From the NCBI GenBank assembly GCA_023159155.1, contig JAJNNX010000009.1, positions 62,001 to 126,000 of the forward strand: 64,000 bases of DNA. The letters are read 5' to 3'. The translations under genes and the position numbers were made by a program. Position 1 is the first letter of the stretch; the number at the start of each line of letters is the position of its first letter. Below are positions 16,739 through 31,225 of the stretch, piece after piece. The notes beneath the pieces were generated by a model that saw nothing but the letters and a program-made list of their open reading frames with translations, was not told the origin of the DNA and made no database searches. The DNA is from Ustulina deusta. Lineage: Eukaryota; Ascomycota; Sordariomycetes; Xylariales; Xylariaceae.

Positions 16739-17551
16739 CTACTACGTTTTATATCTTAATCTGGTAGGCCTACTTTACTATATTAAAAAGAATCAAAACA
16801 TAACTAACTAGTCCGTCCTTTTTACTTTTTGTTTCTTTCTTTTTCTCTATACTTATACTTGGCTAATATACGAGATCGATCTAAGCTCTACTATAGTTGT
16901 TTCTTTAGTTCCAAAAGGTGTGGACCTTTTCTTTCTACCCCGTATTCGATTGATTAATTGATTGATTAATTCCTATTTGGTTTTAGCCGCTCTTTTATCT
17001 GCAGCTATATCCGGTTAGCAGAGCTAGTTAACCAGCTAACGCGGCCTAGATATTAATCTATGCCGCCTTACTCTGCTATGTTTTAAAAATTTAAAACTAT
17101 AGCTAGCTAGCCCTAACTTCTATTTTTTAATTTTTAACCTTTATTTATATTTAGCTAGTTTTTATTTATAAATATTAATTCTTTCCTAATATATAAATAA
17201 TTATATATTTTTTAAAATAAATATTTTTAATTTTATATATTATTTATTTTTAGTTTTTATTTAATATTAAGTTTTATTTCTTTATTTTTTAATTTTAAAT
17301 TGTTTTAAGATTTATATTTATTTTATGAATTTAATAGCTTTAATAGTCTAGTAGGGCTAGTGCGCGCGTATAGGAGACAGGTCCTTAGTTATAGAATAGA
17401 ACGCATTTTTGGAGACCTCGGAGATTACGGGACAAGAAGTATAATAAACATACATTTTTATTTGGGACTACTAAAGATTTCTTTTTTTTTTATATATACT
17501 ATAACAAATAATTATTACAAAATACTAGATAAAAATTAAAGATTTGTTTTA
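16739..17551. other. Spacer between nests, partly unmutated
   Basis: About 16,740-17,100 and 17,335-17,450 keep moderate G/C (for example TGTGGACCTTTTC, GCGGCCTAGAT). An ATTGATTAATTGATTGATTAA run lies near 16,950. No coding region or tRNA was recognised; it may be spared single-copy DNA or another repeat. Confidence 0.4.
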
Positions 17552-18044
17552 TATAATAACTTTGCTATATTAAATAAACTAATATAGTAGTTTGTTATAA
17601 TATTATAGTAATAACGTTTATTTAATAAAAAATTAAAGTAATAATAGATTTAATGCTTATATTGCTTAATATTTATTAAAAAATAAACTTTTATATAAAT
17701 AATTTTAAAAATTATTTATATGTTTAGATTAAATAATAAAAAAAGAACTATTTGCTATAAAATATAATAAATATATTTATAATTTTATAGTTATTTTTTT
17801 GTGTAATATTAAGTTTTATTAATTAAACTTTATTTTTTTTAGTTTATTTGTTTACTAGTAATTTAAGCTTATATTTTTACTAGTAATCTAAGCTTATTTG
17901 TTTAGTAATAATTTAAGCTTATTTATTTAATATATAATTTAAAGCTTTTAATATCTTTTTTATTAATTATGTACTAAAAGTTTTTTTTTATGCTTTATAT
18001 TTATTTTTTTTAATAAGCTTTATATACTATTAATTTATAATATT
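17552..18044. repeat. Element D LTR, left
   Basis: About 493 bp, matching 36,980-37,433 along its length, including GTAATAA(C/A)GTTT and TTAATGCTTATATTGCTTAA-like blocks and repeated ACTAGTAATCTAAGCTTA words. It carries an extra partial duplication of the ACTAGTAAT...AAGCTTA unit relative to the right copy. Confidence 0.75.
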
Positions 18045-18125
18045 AAAATTTTTTTTTTTTTTATGTTTTTTGTTTTGTTTTTTTTAGGTTTTTTTTTATT
18101 AATTTTTAAAAATATTTAGTTATAT

Positions 18126-18427
18126 TATTGGTTGGCTCTATCCGGGATAGTATGTACGTACATAGTGCTATATGCAAGAGCAGATCTGGTAAGGCGAACA
18201 CTATATAATTTATATTGTACTATGTTTGAATGCCTATTGAAAGGAAGAAGAAAGAAAGGAATCAAAAGGTGTAAAAAGGCCTGGTATATCCTTTCATACG
18301 AAAAGGTCTACTATGGCCCCTTAGCTATAGGCTAGCCATGGGCTAACCACCTGACTTGGCCACCTTAGGTAGCTAAGGTGAGTAACCTATAAATAGCGTA
18401 CGATTGACCTGGAATACTATTCCAACA
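18126..18427 (+). mobile_element. Solo LTR, family G, copy 1
   Basis: A 302-bp LTR with no internal region, flanked by the 5-bp duplication TATAT (18,121-18,125 and 18,428-18,432). It aligns with 24,278-24,565 from TATTGG (mutated TGTCGG) to the identical end GCGTACGATTGACCTGGAAT...TTCCAACA. It is moderately mutated. Orientation is arbitrary, as no internal region shows direction. Recombination between the LTRs of a full element is the usual origin. Confidence 0.9.
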
Positions 18428-18432
18428 TATAT

Positions 18433-21400
18433 AAAAAAATCCAAATCTATTAAAATTGAGTAAGGTTTTATTTTAGCTTTTTTGATTAAATAGGTTAGAT
18501 ATAAAGTTATATTTTGTTTTTATTGCTTTAATTAATTTTTTTTTATAAAATAATAAATAGTATTTTTTGCTATAAAAAATATATTCATATTATTTGTTTT
18601 TATAATAATTCTAATATTTTTATAGATCTTTTTAATTAAATTATATTTAAATATTAATATTTTAAATATAAAAAAAAACTTACTGAAATATAACTTTTTT
18701 ATATTTAATAAAATTCAAATAAAATTTTTTTTAAATTGTTTTGTTTTATTTATAAAAGTATTTTTTAAAAAAAATAAAAAGTTTAAATAATAAATTATAA
18801 ATTATCGTTTTTTAATAAATTAAATAAATTAAATTAGTTAAAAAAATAAAGATACTATAAAAAAAATAAGTTAGAACTTTTTTTAGTTTTTTTTTTAAAT
18901 TAAATTAAAATATATTTAATTTTTTTATTGCTTAAGAAGTTAATCTTATTTTTTTGAAATTAATTAATTTAAATATTAGTAATAAAACTATATAAAAAGT
19001 TTTTTAATATTTTTAAATATTTTTTAAGTTTTTATATATTTTTTATATATAAATATTTTTTCTATTTAATTAAATATTTAAAACTTTTTTTATTTTAATA
19101 TAAATTTAATATTTTTTTGATATTATATTTATTTTAGTTTAGTTTTATTTTAAGTTTTATTTTTAATATTATATTTTTTAGTACTAATTTTAATAATAAA
19201 ATATAAAATATTAAATATATTTTTATATTTTTTAATAGCTTTAAATAATAATTTATTTTTAAACTAATTTTTTTAATTTTAAATAGTTTAATTTATTTAA
19301 AATTAAGTTTTTTGTTTAGTTGTTTTATTTTAATATTATGTTTTAAAATTAGCTTTAATAATTTATTTTATAACTTTTATTATAAGTTTATAAGTTTTTT
19401 AGGTTATATATTTATTTTTAGTACTAAAATTTTAAAAATTATAATTTATTTATTATTTAAATTTAAAGTATAGTTTGTTTTAAATAGTAATATTTTTATA
19501 AATTTATTATTTAAATTATTATAAATATATTTTAATAATAATAATAATTTAATTTAGTTAGTTTGCTGCTTATTAAAATATTATTAAAAATATGATTTAA
19601 ATATTTAATTATTTATAAATAATAAACTATTAATATTTTATGCTTAATTTTTTAAAGTTTTATCAAAAATTACTAAAACTTAAAAGCAATTATATTTTTT
19701 TAATTTATAATAATTTTTTTAAAAAATTTATATTTATTAAAAATATATTTTATAATTATATAAACTAAATTTTTTAAAAGATTTATTTGTTTATATAATA
19801 TAAAATTTTTATATTTTATAAATTTATTTATAATAATTAAAATAAAATTACATTTTATTTTTATTATTAGTTTTTTTAATTTGAGTAATTTTATAATAAA
19901 ATTAAATATAATAATTTGTTAAGTTTTATTTAATAGTTTAATTATTTATATTAATTCATATAATTTATGCTTTAATATTTTTATTGTTTTATATATATTA
20001 TATTTTTATATAGTTTTTTTAATTTTTTTTAAAATTTTAGTAATATATAATATTAATTATAATATATATAGTTTTATTTTTATAAATTAGTTATTTATAT
20101 TATTTCTAAACTTTTTAGATTTTTTTTATATTTTTAAATTAATTTTTATATTTATTTATTATAGTTTATTTATATTACTATAAATATTAATATTTAATTT
20201 TAATTTTGCTATAAAAATATTTAGAACTTTTTTTATTATTTTGTTTATAGTTGCTTTATTAATTTAGTATATCTATTTTTATATATAATCTTTTTTAATA
20301 TAAAAAATTTTAAAATTAAACTAAAATAAAAACTTTGCTTATTTCATTTATTGCTTGTTTACTAATTTTATTATTACAAAAATAATAAAATTTTTATTAA
20401 TTATTTTAGTTTATATAAATAATATTTTTATTTTTTAAATATTTATAATATAGCTATAAATTTTTTATTTAATAAAAAATAGTTTATTATAAGTTTTAAA
20501 ATTTTTTAAAAAAAAATATTATTAAATATAGTTTTTTATTTTTATTATATTAATTTAGTTAATTGCTTATTATATTATTATATATATTAATTTTAATTTT
20601 AAACTTTTTATTTAGATTTAATAACTGTATTACTAAATTATTTATTATTAATTTTTTTATTTCATTAAATATTTTTTATTTTTTTTGATTATTAAAACGT
20701 TTAAATTTTTTTATTAAGTTTATAAAAAATACTATAATTCTTTTAAAATCTTTTATAAAGCTTTAAATATAGTTTATAAATCTAATAAATATTTTTATAT
20801 TATTCATTAATTTAAATACTAGTTAATTTTTTATTACTAAAATCTTTCAATTTTTAAATTTATATTCTTTTTAATATTATTATAAATTTAAAAAAAATTA
20901 TTTTTTGTTTATAAAATTTGCTTTTTTTTAAATATGTTAATAATTTAATATTTTTAAATAAATTAAACTATTATTAAAATATATTATAACAATTTAATTA
21001 ATAAATTTTTATAATATATTTATAATTTTTGTTTAAAAATTTACTAATATATTAATAAAAGTAAATAATATTATTAAATATTTAAATAATTTATATAATA
21101 TTTTAAAAGTTATTTTTTATTTGTCTTTTAATATAATTTTAATTCAGTAATATATATTTAGCAAATTTAATATTATAAACTATTTTATTTTTTATTATTT
21201 ATTTTTTAAGTTTTTAATTCTTAATAAAAGTTTTATAAACCTTTTTATTTTTAAGTTTATATTTTTATAGTTAATATATAATCTTTATTTAATTTTTATT
21301 TAGTTTTTTTTGGTTTTTTTAATATTTATAAAATTAATAATTTAATAAATAATATTAATAGTTATATATATTTTTTTGGTAAATTTTGTTATAAATTATT

Positions 21401-22231
21401 GTTTTTATATTAAATCTTTTTTTTAATAAATCGCTAAATTTTTTATATTTATTTAGTATTTTAATATTAACCTTTAGTTTAAGATTTTTAATAAATATAT
21501 ATATTGCAATTTTTATTTTTTTAGATTTACTTAAGTTTTTTTTTTTAGTTTTTTTAATAGTTAAATTTTCTTTTAGTATATTTTATTAAAATTAGTTTAT
21601 ATTTTAGTTTATTTTAAGATTATTTACTTATAACTAAAATATTTTTAATATTATATTATAATATAATATTTTTATAATCTTAAACTTAAGTTTTATAGTT
21701 TTTTTTTTAATAATTTTATAGTTATAAAAAATTAAATTTTTATTAATAATTATAAAGAAATAAAGCTTATTTTTAAGTTTTATAAACATTTTTAGTTTAT
21801 ATTTGTAATATTTTAAATTTAATGTAATATATATTAAAATATTTATATTTATTATATATAATATCTTTTTAATAAATTAAATTAATCATTAACTTTTTAT
21901 AATTATTTATTATTATTTTTTGTTTTTTATATTTTATATATTTAATTTATGTTTAATTTAGTTATAACTAAGCTTATTTTAAATAGCAATTAATTTAATT
22001 TTTCTTTTGCAATCTAGTTTATAATTATAATTTATTTTTTTGTTATATACTATTTTATTAGTTTGTTTTTTTAATAATTATTAACTATTATTCTTTAAAT
22101 ATTATTTTTTATTTTTCTTTTTAATAATATATATTATAAATTTTTTTTAATATTTATATTTTTCTTATAATATAATATTAATATATATTATTAATATATT
22201 TCATTACTATTAAATTTTTTAATATATATTT
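18433..22231. other. Degenerate interior of element D
   Basis: Nearly pure A/T sequence. Every reading frame is closed by frequent TAA/TAG. No protein motif could be recovered by eye on either strand. Confidence 0.5.
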
Positions 22232-22236
22232 TAAAT

Positions 22237-22472
22237 ATTATAGGCAAGGCTAACTTTAAGAGCTTTGCCGATTAATAGAAGTTCTGAACTTCTGCTAGAA
22301 CTTATAGAACCTTTTATAGAAATACGTTAGAAAAGTGCGTTAGAACTCCGCGTTAGTAGTATATTAATAGCTATATAGCTACAAAGATTTTCTTTTTGCA
22401 AAATCTTTTTTTTTTTTTTTTAAATTAGTTAATAAACAATATTTTTTCGCTATTTAGCTAAATCTTTTTATA
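22237..22472 (+). repeat. Element C 5' LTR
   Basis: Starts TATTATAGGCAAGG (probable TGTTATAGG with G-to-A) and ends TTTTATA. It keeps the CTCCGCGTTAG core shared with 29,006-29,244. Confidence 0.82.
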
Positions 22473-24277
22473 TATTAACTAACTTTGCTTTTTTTTAAAT
22501 AGTATTAGCGTAGCTTATTAGCTATATAGTATTAAAAAAGTTATAAAAAACTTTATAAAAAAGCTAGCTTTTTAATAAGCAGCTTTTAAAAAATTTAGTA
22601 ACTAAATATTTTAAATTATTAAATAAAAACTAAATAAATAGCTTACTACTATAAATAATTCGATTGTTTTTATTTTTATATCAATATAAAAAGATTTAAC
22701 GGGCTATATTAATTATTTTATTATAAAAATTAAATAGTTTTATAATAATTTTTTTTTTAATAATAAATTATAAATCTTAACAAATTTTTTAATAAATTTA
22801 GCACTAATAATTCTAAAAATAATTCTTATTTAAGAAATATTTAACAAAAAAGCTATTTGTTTTACTAATAAACTTTTTACTAATAACTTTAAAAAAAAAC
22901 TTTTTTAATAACCTAAAAAGTTTATTAGTTTTTACGTAAGGTTTTTTATATAAAAAATAGCGATAAAGTATAAGTTAAATCAAAATATTTAATAGTTTTA
23001 TAAAAGCAGATATATAACTATTTTTTATTATAAAAAGATATACTAATATATAAAATGTTACTAAATTTATAGTATATTTTTATAAGGACTACTTTGATAT
23101 TAATTAAGTAAAAAAATTAGCTTAAAACTTGTTTTTTTTTTAAATAAAGCTGAAAAATATTTTTTGCGTTTTTTTTAAAATAAAAAAAAACTTTTATTTA
23201 TCTAAGTAGTACTTTTTAAAACAATACTATAAAACTTATTATTTTAAAAAAAACTATTAATATTTAGCTAATAAATAAGGTAATTTTATATAACTTACTA
23301 TTATATTATACTAAATAAATATATAATATAATAATTATAATAAATTGTTTAAAAAAGTATAGCTTTTACTATTTTTTTAATTAAAAAGCAAGTAGCAAGT
23401 TTTTATTAAAATAACTATTTTTTTTTTTACTACTTATAATAAATATATAAAAAGATATAAAAATAATAAAAATAAGAACTGCCAGCTTTTTTTTTGCTTA
23501 AAACAAGCTTAAAGCTTAATAAGTAGCAAACAAAAAAATAAACAAGCAAAAAGCAAATAAGCAATACTTGTAATATAAGAAAAGTAACTATTTTATTACT
23601 AAATATTTGTTTATTTTTATTTAATAATTTATAAAAATTAAAAATAAAATAAGAGCTCCTAATATAGTAGCAAAGTATAGTATAAAAACAAAAAATAATA
23701 AAAATTTAAAAAATAAATAATTTTTGTTTTTAGTTACTAATAAAAATATATAAAAAGTTTAATTTTTATAAGCTTAGTAATAAAGTTAAAATAACTAATA
23801 AATAGCTTATTTTTTACTATAAATTTTATTTATGATAAAATATTAATTATTAAAATAATAATGAATTAAAATTATAAATATATAGCTATAATAAGTAGTT
23901 TTTTAACTTAATATTTATAATTATTATATATTTTTATTAGCCCAAAAAAGCTAAAAAAAAACAGTAATAAAACAAAAAATTATTAATAAAATAATATATA
24001 TTAAATCTAATATTAATAAGTTTGAATAAAAAATATTAGCATATATAGTTTTTTACTTAAAATATAATATTATTTTAAAAAAACTTTAAATAAAACAATT
24101 AAAAATAATTTATATTGTTTATAAATATATAGTTAGTATAAAACAAGCTAAAAATTTTAAAATAAAAAAAACTAGATTTATTTTATAAACTAAAAGTATT
24201 AAAAAAATATATAATATATACTAACTTAGTAAAATAATTTTTATTATAAAAATAAAAAAGCTATAATATATTAAAAC

Positions 24278-24565
24278 TGTCGGATGGGTCTACCCGGGGT
24301 AGTGTGAGCGTACATGGTGCCGTACGCCAGGGCAGATCTGTTGAGGCAAACACCATACAATCTATTGTACTATGTCTAATGCCTATCGAAAGGAAAGGAA
24401 AGAAGGGAACTATTCGGCAGGTGCGAGAGGTGCCAGATATACCCCTTCGTATTCGTACGAATACGAATGCGAAGGGTCCACCTGACGCCTAGCCACCTGG
24501 GCTAGCATGGCCTTCGGCCATGGTCCGAATAAAGCGTACGATTGACCTGGAATACTATTCCAACA
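24278..24565 (+). mobile_element. Solo LTR, family G, copy 2 (least mutated)
   Basis: A 288-bp LTR beginning TGTCGGATGGG and ending TTCCAACA, flanked by the 5-bp duplication AAAAC (24,273-24,277 and 24,566-24,570). It lies inside element C, so it is younger than C. It is GC-balanced in an extremely AT-rich setting, which implies late arrival or escape from RIP. It contains a perfect 22-bp palindrome near 24,450-24,471 and a second short palindrome GGCCTTCGGCC. Confidence 0.93.
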
Positions 24566-25229
24566 AAAACAGCTAATATTTTAATATTTATTATTATATT
24601 AATAAATATTATAAAAGTTTTAGTATTAAAAAATTAAGCTTTATTATTTAATAAAGCAATAAAAAACAAGCTTTTTTTATATTATAAAAGCGCTAATTAT
24701 AAAATATTATTTTTATAAACCTTTAAAAAAACAGATTTTTAAGTATTATAAAAGCCTTTTTATAAAATGTTATAAAACAAGCTAGTAGTATTAAAAAAAT
24801 ATTAATAAAGCTATTAAATAAAAGTTATATTAAAGCTAGTAGTTTATTTATAAACGTTTTTATTTTTTTTTGCAACAAAACCAAAAAAAAAGTTATGTTT
24901 TTATATTAATTATAAAACATTTAATACTATAACCTATATAAATAAATACTTTTTTTTTTTATTAAAAAAATACTAGCGAACTTTTTTAAAGCTTATTAGT
25001 TTATAAAGCTTAATATCTAAGCAGCTTTTTATAAACTATATATTAAAAAAAAATCAGTAAAAAATAGCTGTTTATATAAAGTTTAGTTTATTTAAATAGT
25101 TAGTAACCTTTTTTAGATTGTCTAACATTTTTGCTACGTTCTAGTGCTACATAAATATTACTCTATGCTTATACTTAAATATTTTTGCTTTTATATATAT
25201 AAATAATATCTTAATATAGTTAAGCAGGT

Positions 25230-25580
25230 TAAAAAAAGACTATTTAAAAAAAGTAAAGCAGATCTTAAGCGCTTTACAAACTATAGGCTTATATTTTAAT
25301 ATGAACAAGTATAAATTCGGAGTAACTACAACAAAGTATTTAGAAGTTATTAAAGAGCTTTTAGTAATTATAAGCTATATAGATATATGGAATAGTGAGC
25401 TATAAAGTTTTAAAAAAGCATTTTTAGTACTTTTAGACCATAAAAACCTAAAGTATTTTATAATTTTAAAGAAGCTTTTAGAAAGATAAGTTAGGTAGGC
25501 CGAATTTTTGGCCAATTTTAAGTTTATATTTATTTATAAAACAGGAGCAGATAATACTTAGCTAAATGTTTTATTATAAA
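25230..25580 (+). pseudogene. Gypsy pol remnant of element C (RT end and RNase H)
   Basis: The plus strand reads LQTIGLYFNMNKYKFGVTTT.YLEV, equivalent to the RT segment LR.AGL..D..KCEF.V..TK.LG of Gypsy elements, and then LLDHKNLKYFIILKKLLER followed, across RIP stops, by AEFLANFKF, matching the RNase H/tether sequence. Upstream and downstream gag, protease and integrase are too degraded to place. Confidence 0.85.
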
Positions 25581-28500
25581 AAAAACAAAACTTATTTTTA
25601 AGAATAAACAAACAACTTATTAGAAGAAATTTGTGCTATTTTACTAAAAATAAATAGTTTTTAAGTTATATAATAACGTAAGAATAAGCTTATTAAGGTT
25701 TTAAAAAGATAGATTACTTTTAAAATACTAGGTTTTTATATATAAAGATTTCTAATAAGCTTAGAATATTATATTAAATTAGGTTTTTAGTTATTAGTTA
25801 GTAATTAAAGCTATAAAAAATAATAAACAAAAGTTTTTAGTAAATATAAAAATAAAATAAAAATTTTTAAATATTAATATTTTAGGATATAAAATTAGGG
25901 CAAATAATATTTTATAATATTAAAGTTATATATAAGTACTAAACTAAAAACTATTTTAAATTAGCTTAATTTAGAACTATTATAATTTAATATTAATAAA
26001 ATACTTAAAAAAAAATAAAACTATAATAATTTTAGCTAAATATATACTAGATAGTATGCTATTTTATTAATAATTATAATATTTATAATAAAAAAATGTT
26101 TAAAAATATAAAAAACCAAGCTTTTTTAAACTATTTTTAGTTCTAAAATAGTTCTAAAATAAGCTATTTATGAATTTTATAATAAGTTTTTTTATAACAA
26201 AAAATAAGAACTTATTTTTTATTATAATAATTATTAATAAGTTAAATAAAATAGTTATTATCAAAGTTATATAATTAATAAATATAAAAATATATATTAA
26301 ATAGTTTATGTATTATTTTTAGTATTTTTATAAATTTTTAAAAGTAATTATTAGCAATAAAAAAATAAATTAAATAAAAAACTTTTAGTAATGCTTTTTT
26401 ATAAACTAGTTAAAATTAAATAAAAATTAAATACTACTTATTATTTTAAAACAAATAATATTATAAAAAAGCTAACTAAAAAGTTCTAGCTTATTTTTAT
26501 ATATTTATTGCTTATATATAACTAGATTAAAAAGTATTAATATTAAATATAATATTAATAATTAATAATAAAAAAAATTTTATAATAAAGCTAAACTTAT
26601 TTTTTGTTTAATATAAATATTATATAGACCTAATTAAACTAATAATTTATTTGTTTATATTAACTAAAAAGCTAAAAGTACTAGCTAAAATATTTATTTA
26701 ATAATTAAAAAATATTTAAAATTTTACTTAAGTTATTATAGCTGTAATATAATAGCGTATAAAAAAATAACTAATAATAAGTGCAATTTTATGGACTATT
26801 TTAAAAAAAAAATTAAATATAGCTAAACTTAAAAAATATTACTCCAAATTAATTTTTTTAAAAACTAATATAGTATTATTTTAAATATAAAATAACTAAA
26901 ATTATAAGCTTTTATATAATAAAATCAAACATTTTTAAAAAAATATATAATTATTTTTATATTAATTTTTTATAATAAATAATTATAAATTTTTTTTTAT
27001 TATAAGTTAACCTAAATATATAACTATTAGTAATACTACCTAAAAATAAAAAATTCTAGATAGAAAGCATTTTATGAACAAAAAACAAACAAAAGAAGGG
27101 CTAAAATAGGCCTATTTGCTATAAAATTAAAGTTAAGTAAGCTAGTTATTAATAATTTATATAAGAACTTTTTAATAATTTTGCTAATATTATAGCTCTA
27201 AAGCAGTTCAAAACTAAACATAAAAACGTTTATATATATAAAGGCCTTACTACTAAAAAAAAGAGCTAATAAAAACAAAGTAGCTTGTAAACTAGTATAG
27301 TTTGTATTACAAATAATTTTTTTTTTAAATTTTATTATTAATATTATAAGTTATTACAGGCTAAAAAATAAAAATCAAACATATAAAAAACTAAAAAAAA
27401 GCTTACCAAAAGCATTTATATTAATTTTTAGCTTAGCTATATTATAAAACTAGTACTAAGCAGCTATAAAGCTGCTAAACTTTTGTTTTATTTTTATTTT
27501 TATTACTAGCTTTATTTATTTTTTTAAGATATAACTACTTATAAGCAAAGTTTAAAGCGTTACTAGATTATTTTTTATTAAATATATAAACAAAAAAACT
27601 AAGTTTATTAATAGATATTAAACTACTAAAGCTTAAAAATAAACATTTTATATAAATATTTATTATATATTTAATAATATTTAAATAATTATTAATACTT
27701 ATAAAGCTATTAATAAGCTATTTTATATTTAAAACGTAATATTTAGTAGTTATTATATTATATTTAATAGCTATAGTTATATATTTAAAAACTATTAAAT
27801 ATGTTTAATTATTTATTTAATATTTATTAGTAAATAAATAGCTATAATTAAATAAAAAAATAGCTAATATATTTAAAAAAGTTTTTTTTTAATACTAGAA
27901 AAAGTTAGCAACTAATTTATACTTAACATATATATTAAAAATAATTTACTAAATAACTAGCTTTAAAACTAGTAACTTTTTATTTTTTAATATTTATTAT
28001 TATAAATTAGCAAACATTAAAGTATTTATAAATAAATAAAAAGCGTTTAATTATTAGTGTTTTAATAGTTATAAATATAAATACTATTAAATAAGCGTTT
28101 AAATATAATAATTATTTTAAATATATAAACTAGCTATATATAAATAAAAAGGTTAGTAATTATAAGCAATAAAAAAGCAATAAACAAATAGTTAATTAAT
28201 AGTATTATATAAATAACTAGACTTTTTATTTAAGTTAGTGTAACGTTTGTATTACTTATTAGTTTTTAAACAATAAGTTAATAAAATATGAATATATATT
28301 AAATTTAAAAATAGCTAACTTTATATATTTATATAAAAATAATAAAAATGTTTTGCAAGCTAACTAATATACTAAACTATTTATTAGTAAATAAAAAATA
28401 AAAAAAAAGCAATACTTTACTTATTTCAAAACATAAAAATATATAAACATTAAATATATTATAAATAAAAGTTATATGTTTGTTTTAAAACAAAAATAAT

Positions 28501-29005
28501 ATATTTATAGCTAGTAAGCAATAAAAAAACAAAAAAACAAAAAAATAAGAGCTAAACTAGCTACTAAACATATATAAGCTGCTTTATACTAAACAAATAA
28601 TAAAAACAAACATACAACAAATATACTACTTTTTGGAACAGAGCAAAAAGGGAGCACTTAAAAAAAAGAAAAAAGAGCTACTTACCGATTAATATTATTG
28701 CTAAAAAAAAAAAAAAGAAAGAAAGAAAGAAAAAAAAAAAGTTAAAAGGGCTAAAAAAAGTTTGTATAAACCTAGCTAAAGCAGTAAACAGTGGCAATAG
28801 GTAGGTTAGTACGTACTAGCAATATATTAGTTAGGCAAATATATATATTGCTTAAAAAGTATATATATTGCTTAAAAATATATATATATTGCTTAAAAAA
28901 AACATATATTGCTTAAAAAAAAATATTTTTTATGCCTATTAACTACTGCTTATGTATGATATATTACCTATTTTGTAACTTCTAAGCTAAAAAAAAAAAA
29001 TTTAA

Positions 29006-29244
29006 TATTATAAGTAAAGCTAGCTTTAAAAGCTTTACTAATTGATAAAAGTTCTAAACTTCCGCTAGAACTTATAGAAATTTTTATAAAAAGATATTAA
29101 AAAAGTATGTTAGAACTCCGCGTTAGCAATACATTAATAGCTATATAACTACAAAAACTCTGCTTTTGCAAAGTTTTTTTTTTTTTTTTCTTTAAGTTAG
29201 TTAATAAATAATATTTCCTGGCTATTCGGCTGAATCGTTTCATA
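29006..29244 (+). repeat. Element C 3' LTR
   Basis: 239 bp, pairs with 22,237-22,472. It retains CTGGCTATTCGGCTGAATCG where the left copy reads TTCGCTATTTAGCTAAATC, again C-to-T and G-to-A differences. It is followed by the duplication TTAAA. Confidence 0.82.
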
Positions 29245-29249
29245 TTAAA

Positions 29250-29571
29250 AATTAATATAAATTTTGTTTAAATATAGCAAATTTTTAAAAGTTGTAATAT
29301 ATTAGTACTAATTTTTTAATATTTTTTTTAAATATAATTTATTTAGTATTATTTGTTTAATTTTATTTATTATACAAACGTAGTATTAATAAATTATATA
29401 ATATGTTTATAAAACTATGCTATATTTTTTATTTGTTTTTAGCGCTAAAAATTTTTTTTTTATAGTACTATTATAATAATAGTTTTTTAAAATAAGCTTT
29501 ACTATTGCTTTTAAACTTTTTATATTTAATACTTTGGTATTATTTTTAATATAAAGTAATTTATACTATAA

Positions 29572-29609
<38 letters not shown>

Positions 29610-31225
29610 TTTAGTAATATTTTTTTAAATTAATTTAAATATTATATTATCTAACTAGTTATTTATTAATTAGTAATTATATTTTTTATAAGTATAGTTT
29701 TTAATTTGTTTTAGATATTTATTACTTTTTAGCTAATTTTTTGTAATTTGGATTTTTATTAGGCTATTATTTATTAATAATAATTTTATATTAGTAATAT
29801 TTTTTTAGTTATAAATATTATATTTATTTTTATTTTTATAATAAATATATTTTTTAGTTTTTATTTTTTATAATTATATTATATTTAAATAATTTAAATA
29901 ATATATATTTTTATTTAAGCATTTACTACTTTTATAGTTATTATAAACTAAATATATATTATAGTTGCTTTTTATATTATTTAAACATTTATATTGTTTT
30001 GTTTTTTTTAATTTTTTACTAATACAATAAAACAAACAAATTCTATTATTTCTATATTAGTATATATTAAGATATTTAGTCTAACTATTTATTAGTATTC
30101 CTATAATAAATCTTTTTAATAACTCTACTATATTATTATATTATATATACTTTTTTAGGTTTTTATAATATATATATTTCTATTTTATAGTTTATTAAAA
30201 ATTTTTCATATATAAATAGTTTAGGTATACTTTTGGTAGATTTAACTATATTAAATATTTTTTTATTTATAATAATTATTATTATTATTTTATAAAGTTT
30301 ATTAATTATTAAGTATAAAGGTATTGCTTATATACTTTATTTCTCATATATTTATTATATTATAAAATAAACTTTATTATTTTTTTCTACTTTTTTAATT
30401 ATATTAAGCTAATTTATAGCATTATTATTATCATTGCTTTAGTTTATTTTATATTTTTATACTTCTATTTTTTTCATAACTTATTATAGTTTTAAGCGTA
30501 ATATTTTTTTTAATTGCAATTATAATATTTAACCCTATTTTAATCTTTGTTTTTATTAGTTATATTAAGTTTTATAAGTTCTATATAAGTTTTTATAGTT
30601 ATAGATTTTTATGTTTATTAATTTTTAATATTTGCTAAATAAAACATATTTTTTTATTTTTTTATTACTATTATTTATAAAATTAGTTATTAATTTTAAT
30701 AACTTAAGTAAAATAATTGTTAAATTTATTTAGTTTTTTATTTCTATATAACTTATTTTGAACTAACTTTTTTAGTTTATTATAAAATATTATTATTAAT
30801 ATATTAATATTTAATTATAAAGTTTATATTAAAACTTTTTTAAATTTAGCTATATACTTATATATTATTTTTTTCTAATATATTATTATAAGTTTTTGTT
30901 TAACTTAGCCTTTTTTTTTAAAGTTCTTATATATATTTATTAATGCTATTTTAAACTTTAGAATATTTTTGAATACTGCTTTTATATTATTATTACAATT
31001 TCACTTTTTTTATTTTATATAATTTTTTATTATAAGTTTAAACTATTTTAAAGCGTTTCTAATAAAATATTTTATTATATATAGAACTTTTATTTATTTA
31101 TTTATAAAATCTTTATTATAATATTAAATATATATTGTAACTTATATTATAAATCTTTTAAATTATTTTAAGTTTTTATTAAATTTTATTAGTTATATAA
31201 GCTTATATTTTTTTAGCGTTTTAGT
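29250..31225. other. Degenerate interior of element D (second part)
   Basis: AT-rich, no recoverable reading frame. A T-homopolymer of 27-30 bases lies at about 29,578-29,607. Confidence 0.45.

Larger units (their letters stand above)
22237..29244 (+). mobile_element. Gypsy LTR retrotransposon C
   Basis: LTRs at 22,237-22,472 (236 bp) and 29,006-29,244 (239 bp) share AGAACTTCTGCTAGAACTTA-like and GTTAGAACTCCGCGTTAG blocks. The 5-bp flank TTAAA precedes the left LTR and follows the right one. Plus-strand RNase H remnants at about 25,436-25,530 give orientation. A family-G solo LTR (24,278-24,565) is inserted in the interior; without it C is about 6.7 kb. Confidence 0.85.
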
